From JAVVEH01 sp032251435 (GTDB taxonomy: Bacteria; Verrucomicrobiota; Lentisphaeria; Oligosphaerales; MVZH01), in contig JAVVEH010000001.1 in assembly GCA_032251435.1 (NCBI GenBank), positions 124,001-188,000 on the forward strand: 64,000 nt of DNA. Reading direction: 5' to 3'. Within the stretch, counting starts at the first letter, position 1. Each line of letters begins with the position of its first letter. This document shows, piece after piece, positions 43,907-52,040 of the stretch. A program made the translations under genes and the position numbers. A model generated the notes under the pieces. That model was not told the DNA's origin. It did no database searches and saw only the letters and a program-made list of their open reading frames with translations.

Positions 43907-43923
43907 CCTGACCGCCTTCTTTC

Positions 43924-44703
43924 ATGACCCCCATCGCCCCCCGAAAATTTAACGCCGCCGCCGACACCTACGCGGGTGAATCACATGTGCAGAAAATCGT
44001 CTGCGCGGATTTGGCGGACTGGTTGCCCGCCACGGTTTCCGGAGATATTCTGGAGCTGGGATGCGGCACGGGCGCGTTGACCGCGGAACTGGTCCGGCGG
44101 TTCCCGGGCACCCCTGTCACCGCGGTGGACGCCGCGCCCGGCATGATCAGACAAGCCGCTAAACGGATCTCGAAAGAGACCATCACCTGGGTGACCGCCG
44201 ATGCCAGATTTTACCGGCGGGATGAAAAATTCCCGTTGATTGTCAGCAGTTCGGCATTACATTGGATGCTTCCTTTGCGGGAAACGTTTGGCACCCTGCG
44301 GCGTCAGCTTAACCGTGGCGGAGAATTGATCGCCGCGCTGATGGTTGAAGGGACGTTAAGCCATTTAAGCGACGCCCGGCGGGCGGTCGCGCCGGGAAAG
44401 CAGGCCCCGGTGCCGTTGCCCGCGGCGGCGGCGGTGATCGGTGACTTGCGGGAAGCCGGGTTCGCGGTGAAAAAAACAGCCGTCCGGAGCTACGTGGAAA
44501 ATTATCCGGATGTCGACACGATGCTGCGGAGTCTGCGGCGGCAAGGTGTCACCGGAAAAATGAACCCGGAGGCCAGCTTGTTGTCAAAAAAAGAGGTAAA
44601 GGCTCTGAAAGATTATTTACACCATGTCCGCGGACCGGAAGAAACCGTCCGGGCGGAGTATCAGGTGTTGTTCATTAAAGCCCGGGCGCCGGGCGGAAAC
44701 TGA
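43924..44703 (+). CDS. bioC: Malonyl-ACP O-methyltransferase, BioC type
   Basis: A 259-residue class I SAM methyltransferase. The SAM motif ILELGCGTGALTAELVRRFPG is near residue 42 and TAVDAAPGMIRQA follows. IVSSSALHWM and LNRGGELIAALM fit BioC. The N-terminal RKFNAAADTYA segment, typical of BioC, precedes motif I. It caps the malonyl thioester as methyl ester so that fatty-acid synthesis can build pimeloyl-ACP; the BioH-like enzyme just upstream would remove the methyl. The gap to that gene is 17 bases. Confidence 0.85.
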   Translation: MTPIAPRKFNAAADTYAGESHVQKIVCADLADWLPATVSGDILELGCGTGALTAELVRRFPGTPVTAVDAAPGMIRQAAKRISKETITWVTADARFYRRDEKFPLIVSSSALHWMLPLRETFGTLRRQLNRGGELIAALMVEGTLSHLSDARRAVAPGKQAPVPLPAAAAVIGDLREAGFAVKKTAVRSYVENYPDVDTMLRSLRRQGVTGKMNPEASLLSKKEVKALKDYLHHVRGPEETVRAEYQVLFIKARAPGGN

Positions 44704-44771
44704 CACGTTATTTGACCTGTTTTTAGAATCAGCCAGCAAACAAAACATCATTAAAAATGGCGGTATCAATT

Positions 44772-45653
44772 ATGGACGCGAAACGACACGAATTAAACAT
44801 CCAGCTCGCCCAAATGCTTAAAGGCGGGGTCATTATGGATGTGACCAATGTTGAACAGGCTAAAATCGCTGAAGAAGCCGGGGCGGTCGCCGTCATGGCT
44901 TTGGAACGCGTCCCCGCCGATATCCGGGCGCAGGGCGGTGTCGCCCGCATGTCCGATCCCGAAATGATCGCCGAAATCCAGGCTGCGGTATCCATTCCGG
45001 TCATGGCGAAAGCCCGGATCGGACATTTTGTCGAAGCCCAGATTCTTGAGGCGTTGAAGATCGACTACATCGATGAAAGTGAAGTGCTCACGCCCGCCGA
45101 TGAGGAATGCCATATCGACAAATCGCAATTCGCGATTCCTTTTGTCTGCGGTGCCCGCAATTTGGGTGAGGCGGCCCGCCGGATCGCCGAAGGCGCGGCG
45201 ATGATCCGCACCAAGGGGGAAGCCGGTACCGGTGACGTGGTCGAGGCGGTTCGCCACATGCGGACGATGAATCGCGAGATCCGGCAGCTTTGCGGACTGG
45301 ATATGGGCGAGGTCGTCCCCTTCTGCAAGGAAAACGGGATCCCTTACGACATCGCCCTGAAAGTCCGCGCCGAGGGGCGTTTGCCCGTGGTGAACTTCGC
45401 GGCCGGCGGCATCGCCACGCCCGCGGACGCCGCGTTGATGATGCAACTGGGCTGCGACGGCGTGTTCGTCGGCAGTGGTATTTTTAAATCCGGAGATCCC
45501 ATGCTCCGGGCCAAAGCGATTGTCAAAGCCACGGCTTATTTTAACGATCCGGAAAAAATTCTGGAAGCCAGTAAAGGTCTGGGCGAACCCATGGTCGGCA
45601 TCAACTGTTCCACCATGCCGGAAGCAGACAAGCTCGCCGGCCGCGGCTGGTGA
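44772..45653 (+). CDS. pdxS: Pyridoxal 5'-phosphate synthase, synthase subunit
   Basis: A 293-residue (beta/alpha)8 barrel that builds PLP from ribose 5-phosphate, glyceraldehyde 3-phosphate and ammonia. The ring-forming lysines are in IPVMAKARIGHF and MIRTKGEAGTGD; MLKGGVIMDVTN, DESEVLTPADEE and FAAGGIATPADAALMMQLG are family signatures. The ATG at 44772 is chosen: GGCGG lies eight bases upstream and the family start MDAKRHELN fits. The ATG at 44757 has no Shine-Dalgarno. The stop overlaps the pdxT GTG by four bases. Confidence 0.97.
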   Translation: MDAKRHELNIQLAQMLKGGVIMDVTNVEQAKIAEEAGAVAVMALERVPADIRAQGGVARMSDPEMIAEIQAAVSIPVMAKARIGHFVEAQILEALKIDYIDESEVLTPADEECHIDKSQFAIPFVCGARNLGEAARRIAEGAAMIRTKGEAGTGDVVEAVRHMRTMNREIRQLCGLDMGEVVPFCKENGIPYDIALKVRAEGRLPVVNFAAGGIATPADAALMMQLGCDGVFVGSGIFKSGDPMLRAKAIVKATAYFNDPEKILEASKGLGEPMVGINCSTMPEADKLAGRGW

Positions 45654-46309
45654 CTTCGTCACAATCCAACCGTCACCGCCTGGGAGTCCTGGATCTCCAA
45701 GGCGGCACGCAAGAGCATCTGGAGCATTTCCGCCGGGTTGGTGTTGATGCCATCCCCGTGAAGGACGCGCGGCGCTTCGCGGAGCTCGCGGGACTGGTCA
45801 TCCCCGGCGGGGAGAGCACCTGCCTGAGACGCTTGATCAATCAGTTTGACTTGGCCGACCCCCTGCGGGCGGCTCACGCCGACGGCATGAAAGTCTGGGG
45901 AACTTGCGCGGGCGCTATTTTAATCGCCAACGACATCGTCGGGGAAAAACCGCTGTTTCAATTTATTGATATCAGCATCGCCCGTAACGCCTTCGGCTCG
46001 CAACTGGACAGTTTCCAACACACCGCGGACATTCCGGCCGTCGCGGCGGAACCCGTGAAAATGACCTTTATCCGCGCCCCGAAAATTCTCCGCGCTGGAA
46101 ACGATGTCAGAGTGCTCTTGAAACTGGACGACTACATCGCCGCCGCTGAGAACGACCAGGCCCTGGTGACGGTTTTCCACCCTGAACTGACCTCCGGCAC
46201 GGCCTTTCACGCCTATTTCGCCCGCCAATGCGGGTTAACCCCCGCGCCGACCCCCGCCAGTGATGACACATGGTCGCCCAACGCCTGGATGCGCGCCCGC
46301 CGGGCCTGA
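45650..46309 (+). CDS. pdxT: Pyridoxal 5'-phosphate synthase, glutaminase subunit
   Basis: A 219-residue class I glutamine amidotransferase delivering ammonia to PdxS. LGVLDLQGGTQEHLEHF, VIPGGEST, the nucleophile motif GTCAGAILIA and the C-terminal FHPEL are all present. It starts at a GTG overlapping the pdxS stop (GTGA), so both subunits are co-translated. The last 20 residues beyond AYFARQCG are an extra Pro/Arg-rich tail. A terminator lies at 46546-46566, after a tandem-repeat stretch. Confidence 0.95.
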   Translation: MTSSQSNRHRLGVLDLQGGTQEHLEHFRRVGVDAIPVKDARRFAELAGLVIPGGESTCLRRLINQFDLADPLRAAHADGMKVWGTCAGAILIANDIVGEKPLFQFIDISIARNAFGSQLDSFQHTADIPAVAAEPVKMTFIRAPKILRAGNDVRVLLKLDDYIAAAENDQALVTVFHPELTSGTAFHAYFARQCGLTPAPTPASDDTWSPNAWMRARRA

Positions 46310-46313
46310 CCGA

Positions 46314-46440
46314 CTTCGTCGGGTTTCCCTTTTTCATCGTATCCGCGGTTGTCACGCCTTCGGGGCCGGCTTCGTCGGGTTTCCTTTTCATCGTATCCGC
46401 GGGCGGCACGGCTTCAGGGGCGGCTTCGCCGGGTTTCCTT
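46314..46440 (+). repeat. Tandem repeat of about 55 bases, 2.3 copies
   Basis: Units beginning CTTCGTCGGGTTTCC start at 46314, 46370 and 46424 (periods 56 and 54; the last is partial and reads CTTCGCC). Each full unit also contains CATCGTATCCGCGG. It starts five bases after the pdxT stop. Confidence 0.7.
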
Positions 46441-46509
46441 TTTCGGTTTTTCTCCCTCGAAAAAGGCCGGGCAGGCGGTATATTCAGCCACTGTTCTTTT
46501 TCGTTCAAC

Positions 46510-46629
46510 CTATTAATCCGGCAATAAATCACAGTGCATTTGGACACGGCAGTCTCTGCCGTTTTTACCGCAGGGACTGCGGAATCCATAAAACACACGT
46601 TGCAAGGTGATTAACTGCCGGATTAGTAG
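46510..46629. mobile_element. MITE-like element with 14-base inverted ends
   Basis: The left end CTATTAATCCGGCA (46510-46523) and right end TGCCGGATTAGTAG (46616-46629) are inverted repeats with one mismatch. Inside are two hairpins (CGGCAG/CTGCCG and CCGCAG/CTGCGG). The second, with its flank, recurs inverted at 49645-49666. It is too short to encode anything. Confidence 0.45.
46546..46566 (+). terminator. Terminator after pdxST
   Basis: A perfect 7-base stem ACGGCAG/CTGCCGT with a 3-base loop and five Ts, located inside the MITE-like element. Confidence 0.6.
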
Positions 46630-46658
46630 TTGATTTTCACTGTTTTTTCAGGAGTTAT

Positions 46659-48197
46659 ATGATGTCATTCACAGGCTTTAAATCGGCCGATTGCGGATTT
46701 TCTTTAGACGTTTCGGGCATGAGTCTTCCCGCCGCCGCGGTGGCGGCCTTGGAGAAGCGGCTCCCCGCGGCTCACGCGGGCATGGTCGCCATTGAAGCGG
46801 GTGAGATTAAAAATCCGGATGAGGGTCGGCAAGTCACCCACTTCAGTGATCGGCTCTCCTATCTGGAATCCGATGTTTACGCCGCGGTGGAGGCTTTCGC
46901 CGAAACCGTGCGGCGGGACGAGTCGATTCACAATGTCATCATCAATGGCATCGGCGGGTCCGCTCTTGGTCCGCAGTTGCTGCAATTCGCTGTCAATGGC
47001 CCTTATTGGAATGAGCTGGGCACCGACACCCGCAAAGGCTATCCGCGCCTCTATTTTGTGGACAACACCGACACGGCCGGACTGGCCGACGCCAAAGCGG
47101 TCTGCGCATTAGCCAACACCCTCGTGGTCAGCATCTCCAAGTCCGGCGGCACTCAGGAAACCAAAAACAACATGATCGCCTTGGAGCAAGCCTACGCCGC
47201 CGCCGGACTGACTTTCGCGGACCACGCGGTCGCCATCACCATGGCGGGCAGCCAATTGGACCAATACGCCAGAGCGAATCACTGGCGCGACATCTTTCCC
47301 ATGGCCGAATCCATCGGCGGCCGCACCAGTGAAACCAACATCGTCGGCCACGTCCCGGCCGCCTTGGCGGGCATCCATTTCGCCGAGTTCGTGGAGGGGG
47401 CGAAGGCTATGGACGCGATGACCCGGGTGGAAAATCCAGCCGCCAACCCCGCTTATCAACTGGCGGCCTGCTGGTATATCGCCGGCGCGGGAAAGGGCGA
47501 CCGCGCCATGGTCGTTGTCCCCTATTCGGACCGCTTGGTCCTGCTGGGCAAATATCTCCAGCAACTGGTCATGGAAAGTCTTGGAAAAGAGCTCGACCTG
47601 GATGGCCATGTCGTGCATCAGGGCTTGACCGTTTACGGCAATAAGGGCGGGACGGACGCCCACGCTTACATCCAGCAGCTCAATGACGGCCGCGATGACT
47701 TTTTTGTCACCTTTATCGAACCGTTAAAAGACGCCGAGCACATCGTCATCGGTGACGGACTGACCATGGGCGACTACCTGCACGGATTCAAAGAAGGTCT
47801 GGCCAGCGCGTTGCGGGCGAAAGGCCGGCAAGTGATTGATATCACCATTGACGCGGTCACTCCCCGGACGCTGGGCATGTTGATCGCCCTATACGAACGG
47901 GCGGTCGCGTTCTACGCGGAGCTGATTCATATCAACGCCTTTCATCAACCCGGTGTCCAAGCCTATAAACTGGCGAGCAAAGGTGTTAATGATATCAGCG
48001 CCAAACTCCGGGGATGGATCGCCGGCGGCGCGGGTGAGTTTTCCGCCGCCGCGGCCGCCGAGGCCGCGGGTCTTGGTGACTCGACCCGCGAGGTGGCCGG
48101 ACTGTTGGCGAAGTTCGCCGCCAACGCGCGTGACTTCGAAGGACACACCGTGAAACGCGCGTTCAGAGACGGCGACTGGGTGTATCAGATCGGGTGA
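46659..48197 (+). CDS. pgi: Glucose-6-phosphate isomerase
   Basis: A 512-residue phosphoglucose isomerase interconverting glucose 6-phosphate and fructose 6-phosphate. The SIS-domain signatures NGIGGSALGPQLLQF, VSISKSGGTQETKNN and SIGGRTSETN are clear; NKGGTDAHAYIQQL and INAFHQPGVQAYK complete the active site. GGAG precedes the tandem ATGATG at 46659. The stop overlaps the waaA GTG by four bases, an unusual coupling of central metabolism with LPS synthesis. Confidence 0.94.
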   Translation: MMSFTGFKSADCGFSLDVSGMSLPAAAVAALEKRLPAAHAGMVAIEAGEIKNPDEGRQVTHFSDRLSYLESDVYAAVEAFAETVRRDESIHNVIINGIGGSALGPQLLQFAVNGPYWNELGTDTRKGYPRLYFVDNTDTAGLADAKAVCALANTLVVSISKSGGTQETKNNMIALEQAYAAAGLTFADHAVAITMAGSQLDQYARANHWRDIFPMAESIGGRTSETNIVGHVPAALAGIHFAEFVEGAKAMDAMTRVENPAANPAYQLAACWYIAGAGKGDRAMVVVPYSDRLVLLGKYLQQLVMESLGKELDLDGHVVHQGLTVYGNKGGTDAHAYIQQLNDGRDDFFVTFIEPLKDAEHIVIGDGLTMGDYLHGFKEGLASALRAKGRQVIDITIDAVTPRTLGMLIALYERAVAFYAELIHINAFHQPGVQAYKLASKGVNDISAKLRGWIAGGAGEFSAAAAAEAAGLGDSTREVAGLLAKFAANARDFEGHTVKRAFRDGDWVYQIG

Positions 48198-49516
48198 CCG
48201 CGCCTGCGGAATCAACCATTCACATGGCCCTTTTCCTCTACAATCTCGTCTTTCCGCTGCTATTTGTGGTGTATCTGCCCTTTTATATGATCCACCTGTT
48301 CAAGCGCGGCGGGATGGATCGCTTTTTCTGGGAACGGCTGGGACTGTATACCCGGGAAAAGAAGGAGCGGCTAAGCCGCCTGTCCAGGCCAGTCTGGATT
48401 CATGCGGTCAGCGTCGGCGAGGCGGTGGCGGCGACCGGGTTTATCAGGCGCTGGCGGGAAGAGCGTCCTGATCTGGATTTCGTGCTTTCCACAACCACGA
48501 CAACGGGGCAGGCCATCGCCCGGAAAAATCTCCCGGACGGTGTGGTTTTAATTTACTGTCCGCTGGATATTTGGTGCGCCGTCCGCCGGGTTCTGGGGCT
48601 CATCAATCCCCGCTTGTTGATGATCTTTGAAGTGGAATACTGGCCCTGCCTGATCACGCAGTCAGTGAAACGGGGAACACCGGTCGTTCTAGCCAATGGG
48701 CGCATGTCAGATAAATCCGCCGCCGGTTACGCGAGACACGCCTGGTTTTTCCGGCCGTTATTTGAGAAATTCAGCCTGTTCTGCATGCAGAGCGACGCGG
48801 ATGTGCGGCGGATTCGCCAAGTGGTTGGCGACGCGGTGCCCGCGGTCGCCTGTGACACCATGAAATTTGATCAAGTCCCTGACGTGGCCGGGACCGACCG
48901 GTCTGACCTGCTCAACCACGTCTTTGGAAGCGGGGAAAAGCTCATTTGGACCGTTGGCAGCACCCATGCCAACGAGGAAGCGCTCATCGCCGATGTGTAT
49001 CAAATGCTGAAACGTGAGTTTCCCGCCTTGAAAGTGATCCTGGTCCCCCGCCATCATGAACGGACCGCGGAGGTGGAAGCTGAATTACGCAAACGGGATC
49101 TGACTTGGACACGGCTGGATAACGGATCCCAGGAACCGGCGGCCGGCGTGGATATCCTGCTGGTGAATAAAACCGGGGAGCTGATGTCATTTTACGAGAC
49201 CGCCGACATTGTTTACGTGGGCAAAAGCCTGGCCGGTTGTGAAGGCGGCCACAACATTATTGAACCGGCCATCTTCGGCAAACCCATTGCACATGGACCG
49301 AACATGCAGAATTTCCGCCTGGTCGTGGAGCTGTTCAAACAAGCCGGCGCCAGCATCGAAGTCAAAAATGACGACGGGTTGCTGCCGGCCATGCGTGACC
49401 TCTGCGCCAACCCCGAACGCCGCCGGGAATTATCCGAAAAATCCCGCCGCGTCGTGACGGCCTCCCGCGGCGCCATGACGCGCACCCTCGGGCATGTGAA
49501 ACAGATCCTGCCTTGA
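48194..49516 (+). CDS. waaA: 3-Deoxy-D-manno-octulosonic acid (KDO) transferase
   Basis: A 440-residue GT30 glycosyltransferase that adds KDO from CMP-KDO to lipid A at the inner membrane. An N-terminal hydrophobic anchor (LVFPLLFVVYLPFYMIHLF) is followed by WIHAVSVGEAVAATGFI, LSTTTTTGQAIA, EVEYWPCL, the VLVPRHHERT-like VPRHHERTAEVE and KSLAGCEGGHNIIEPA. The GTG at 48194 overlaps the pgi stop; the ATG at 48224 is an alternative that keeps the anchor. The gene shows that the organism makes LPS. Confidence 0.93.
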   Translation: MTAPAESTIHMALFLYNLVFPLLFVVYLPFYMIHLFKRGGMDRFFWERLGLYTREKKERLSRLSRPVWIHAVSVGEAVAATGFIRRWREERPDLDFVLSTTTTTGQAIARKNLPDGVVLIYCPLDIWCAVRRVLGLINPRLLMIFEVEYWPCLITQSVKRGTPVVLANGRMSDKSAAGYARHAWFFRPLFEKFSLFCMQSDADVRRIRQVVGDAVPAVACDTMKFDQVPDVAGTDRSDLLNHVFGSGEKLIWTVGSTHANEEALIADVYQMLKREFPALKVILVPRHHERTAEVEAELRKRDLTWTRLDNGSQEPAAGVDILLVNKTGELMSFYETADIVYVGKSLAGCEGGHNIIEPAIFGKPIAHGPNMQNFRLVVELFKQAGASIEVKNDDGLLPAMRDLCANPERRRELSEKSRRVVTASRGAMTRTLGHVKQILP

Positions 49517-49565
49517 CCCGTGTCAATGAAGCTTAGCCCGCGGCCCTTCCCCCCGGAGCCAATGC

Positions 49566-49585
49566 GCGAGGTTTGGAAACCTCGC
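49566..49585. repeat. Perfect palindrome GCGAGGTTT/AAACCTCGC
   Basis: A 9-base stem with a 2-base loop in the waaA/DUF4190 intergenic region, followed by an imperfect CTGCC/GGCAG hairpin at about 49597-49626. It looks like a dispersed REP-type repeat. Confidence 0.5.
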
Positions 49586-49644
49586 TCCGAACCTGCCTTC
49601 GTCCAAAGACTTCGGCGGGCAGGCAGGGCGAGACAAGAATTTTG

Positions 49645-49666
49645 TGGATTCCGCAGTCTCTGCGGT
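49645..49666. repeat. Dispersed copy of the MITE core
   Basis: These 22 bases match 46567-46588 in inverted orientation with one mismatch, including the CCGCAG/CTGCGG hairpin. Confidence 0.6.
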
Positions 49667-49791
49667 ATCATCGGCAGGGAACTGCCGGTTCCAAGGACTT
49701 TTGCCTTGTCTCAAGCGAGTACAATGTGGATTTCCGGGAGCTGGAAGCTGCCAGGCACAATGGGAATTTCCCGCTTGTCTTCCCCCCCGAT

Positions 49792-50445
49792 CTACCGTTC
49801 AAGCAGTTTCTGGTAGGTGTCCTCGTCGATGACTTCCTTCAACGACTCAAAAGTATCCACGTAATTCATATCGGACCAGAGAAAGATCCGGCGCCCGCGC
49901 CCCCCCGCCTTTTCAATCACCAACGGGGTGTCAGCCGGCGCCATTTGAGCGGGATACAACAGGATGTAATCGTATTCGGCGTCATCGAAAAACGGGCTTT
50001 GCAAGGCGTCCTCACTCAACAACCCGGCGGCCACCAACCCGTCAAGACTGGCGGGCATCGCCGTCGAGCCCGCGTCGGTATACATGGCGAGAGCCATGCC
50101 GACCTGTTTCAAGTTACTCATACTCTTCACTTCCATCGCCCTTGTCCGGGCTTGATTCAGAGCCGGTAAAAAAATGGCGAGCTGGCTGAGAAAAAACAAT
50201 GTGACGAGGAAAATGCCGACATAGCCGGCGGCCAAACCGCCAATCGCCAAGCCCTTCCCTGTTTGAGTCCCCCGGGATCGACTTATTTTCGACAGGGCGA
50301 TATGGCCGCAAATCACGGCGGGAATACCCGCCAGCGGCCCCATGCACATCAAGACGCTGACAACGCCCAAAACCAAACTGGTGACCGCCAGACCACTTGT
50401 CTTCGGGGCCGGCGGCGGGACGGGAGGTTGACTTGTCGGTTCCAT
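49792..50445 (-). CDS. DUF4190 membrane protein with pseudopilin-like C-terminus
   Basis: A 217-residue protein. A Pro-rich N-terminus precedes two hydrophobic segments (TSLVLGVVSVLMCMGPLAGIP and AAGYVGIFLVTLFFLSQLA) with the DUF4190 pattern GHIALSKISRSRGTQTGKG between them. Residues 95-150 (LNQARTRAMEVKSMSNLKQ, then GMALAMYTDAG) look like the N-terminal helix of PVC-type DUF1559/H-X9-DG pseudopilins. The C-terminus is acidic. Function unknown. AGGAG precedes the ATG. Single gene, facing waaA. Confidence 0.72.
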   Translation of the reverse strand: MEPTSQPPVPPPAPKTSGLAVTSLVLGVVSVLMCMGPLAGIPAVICGHIALSKISRSRGTQTGKGLAIGGLAAGYVGIFLVTLFFLSQLAIFLPALNQARTRAMEVKSMSNLKQVGMALAMYTDAGSTAMPASLDGLVAAGLLSEDALQSPFFDDAEYDYILLYPAQMAPADTPLVIEKAGGRGRRIFLWSDMNYVDTFESLKEVIDEDTYQKLLER

Positions 50446-50674
50446 GGTGTTCTCCTTTAAGTGGTTTTACTGGCCCGTGTCTAAGGGGGTCATAAAGCTT
50501 ACTTTACTCCACGGGGATGAAGATGTCCACTGTCACCTTTATTTTGGGCTCTAATCTCCGGAGTCTTTGAAACACGATTCAATGTACAACAGGTTCAGCG
50601 TCATTGCTAATAAAAATACGCATAGTTCAGATAAAGTGGCCCAGCTGACCACCGGCAGTTCCACTTGACTTGGC

Positions 50675-52018
50675 TCATACAGGCTTGCAAAGTGGCGGAC
50701 CAGGCTGCGACCAGTCGCTGTAAGGGCCGGTGTAGCCGATGGCGTGGAAAACCAGTTTGTGAAACAGCACGTTGACTGACCATGGGTCGTGTTTTTCTTC
50801 CGTCTTTCCATGTCCGCCGCCGGGATGCACGGCCGGATTCCGGAAGTATTGCCAGGCCTTGATTTCCTTCTCTGTCACGACCCCTTCAGCTTCCATGGCC
50901 GCGAGTTTTCTCTCGGCGCTTTTCTGGGCATTGGGAGTCGCGAGCCTGCCAATGGCACGGTCGATTCGATCCCACTGTTTCTTTGTAATCTCCAGCGTTT
51001 GCGCGGCCCGCCCCGACTTGATGTGTTGCCGTGTCCGGTCTACTGCGGCTTCGAACTCCGAGTCAGGCTGCGGGCTTGGCACAGCATAGTGAAGGACTCC
51101 TTCGAGTCCTGTCACCAAAGCAAGTGAGAAGGCTTCTGGTGTGCTGCCGCCCGCATGGATGAGATGGTTCACATTCTTGACAAGCGGGTTGCCGACAACA
51201 TTCCCCCGTGCCGATAGATGCTCAAAATAGGTGACAGCCAGCCTCCAGATGTGATCAGCATTCTCGGGCCGGTGATCTATTGGCGGAATACCAAATCTGG
51301 AATCGAGCGGATAGGGACAGGCACGGACCGTGAGTCTCACGGTTCCCTTGATAGTCACCTTCCCAATTTGCCACGCGCAACGACTGCCGAGAACGAATTT
51401 GATAGCCTCCAGAGCGGCTTCCGGCCAGACGGGGTTAAAGTCTTGATTCTCAAGATGTCCGCCAAACCTGACGCCTTGTGCCATTGGCTGAATTCGGCAA
51501 TTCATTGCCCCCAGGCTGAATTCGGCGGTATCAAATCCGGCATGCCACGAAACTTGCTTGCCATCCTCTTCGTGCCTTACTTCACGCTTATGGTTTGCGG
51601 GGAAACGCAATCCATCCGGAAACAGATAAGTGAATCCCGAATAGTGATCGAACTCTGGGCCAGGTATGGGACGGTATTCCCAGGCCACTTCTTCTCCTTC
51701 GAAGGTCAACACATCAAAATGGGAATCTCCGTAACCGCACGTATTTGACTGATTGAAACCAGTAGCAACCCACGTCCTTCCCTGGATATCCGTACAGTGA
51801 AGCGTGCTGCTATGCGGAATCCGGTTCTGATAGCTTCTGCCACCGTGGTGTTGGTGATTGACATAGACCGTGACAATCAGCTTCCCGATGGTGTCATTCG
51901 CAATGCACCCATGGCCGGTCGCTACTGCCTGACCTCCTTGATCAAGAACGGCGATTTCCGGGCAGGGAAGATCCCAGGTGCATGAGGCAATTCTGTGTTG
52001 TTCGCCCTCATCAAGCAT
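50675..52018 (-). CDS. Protein with C-terminal HEPN-type RNase motif
   Basis: A 447-residue protein of no family I can name. The first 220 residues are beta-rich (IAVLDQGGQAVATGHGCI, CTDIQGRTWVATGF). The second half is helical and ends with YFRNPAVHPGGGHG near residue 405; RNPAVH fits the R-X4-6-H motif of HEPN ribonucleases, and the layout (beta domain plus HEPN) recalls abortive-infection proteins such as ApeA. It is the last gene of the restriction operon, 22 bases after the DUF3800 gene. A perfect TATAAT lies on the minus strand at 52030-52035, 12 bases before the ATG, and the Shine-Dalgarno is weak, so it may also be transcribed alone as a nearly leaderless message. Confidence 0.55.
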   Translation of the reverse strand: MLDEGEQHRIASCTWDLPCPEIAVLDQGGQAVATGHGCIANDTIGKLIVTVYVNHQHHGGRSYQNRIPHSSTLHCTDIQGRTWVATGFNQSNTCGYGDSHFDVLTFEGEEVAWEYRPIPGPEFDHYSGFTYLFPDGLRFPANHKREVRHEEDGKQVSWHAGFDTAEFSLGAMNCRIQPMAQGVRFGGHLENQDFNPVWPEAALEAIKFVLGSRCAWQIGKVTIKGTVRLTVRACPYPLDSRFGIPPIDHRPENADHIWRLAVTYFEHLSARGNVVGNPLVKNVNHLIHAGGSTPEAFSLALVTGLEGVLHYAVPSPQPDSEFEAAVDRTRQHIKSGRAAQTLEITKKQWDRIDRAIGRLATPNAQKSAERKLAAMEAEGVVTEKEIKAWQYFRNPAVHPGGGHGKTEEKHDPWSVNVLFHKLVFHAIGYTGPYSDWSQPGPPLCKPV

Positions 52019-52040
52019 GCTTAGTACTCATTATATTGTG

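Larger units (their letters stand above)
46310..46658. other. Repeat-filled intergenic region pdxT/pgi
   Basis: It holds the 55-base tandem repeat, the pdxST terminator and a 120-base MITE-like element, and then the pgi leader with GGAG before the start. Reading frames through the repeats look repetitive and are not taken as genes. Confidence 0.55.

Noticed and set aside
46107..46598. Minus-strand reading frame with KPDEAGPEGV repeats
   Set aside because: Its repetitiveness comes from the DNA tandem repeat, and it overlaps the end of pdxT antisense.
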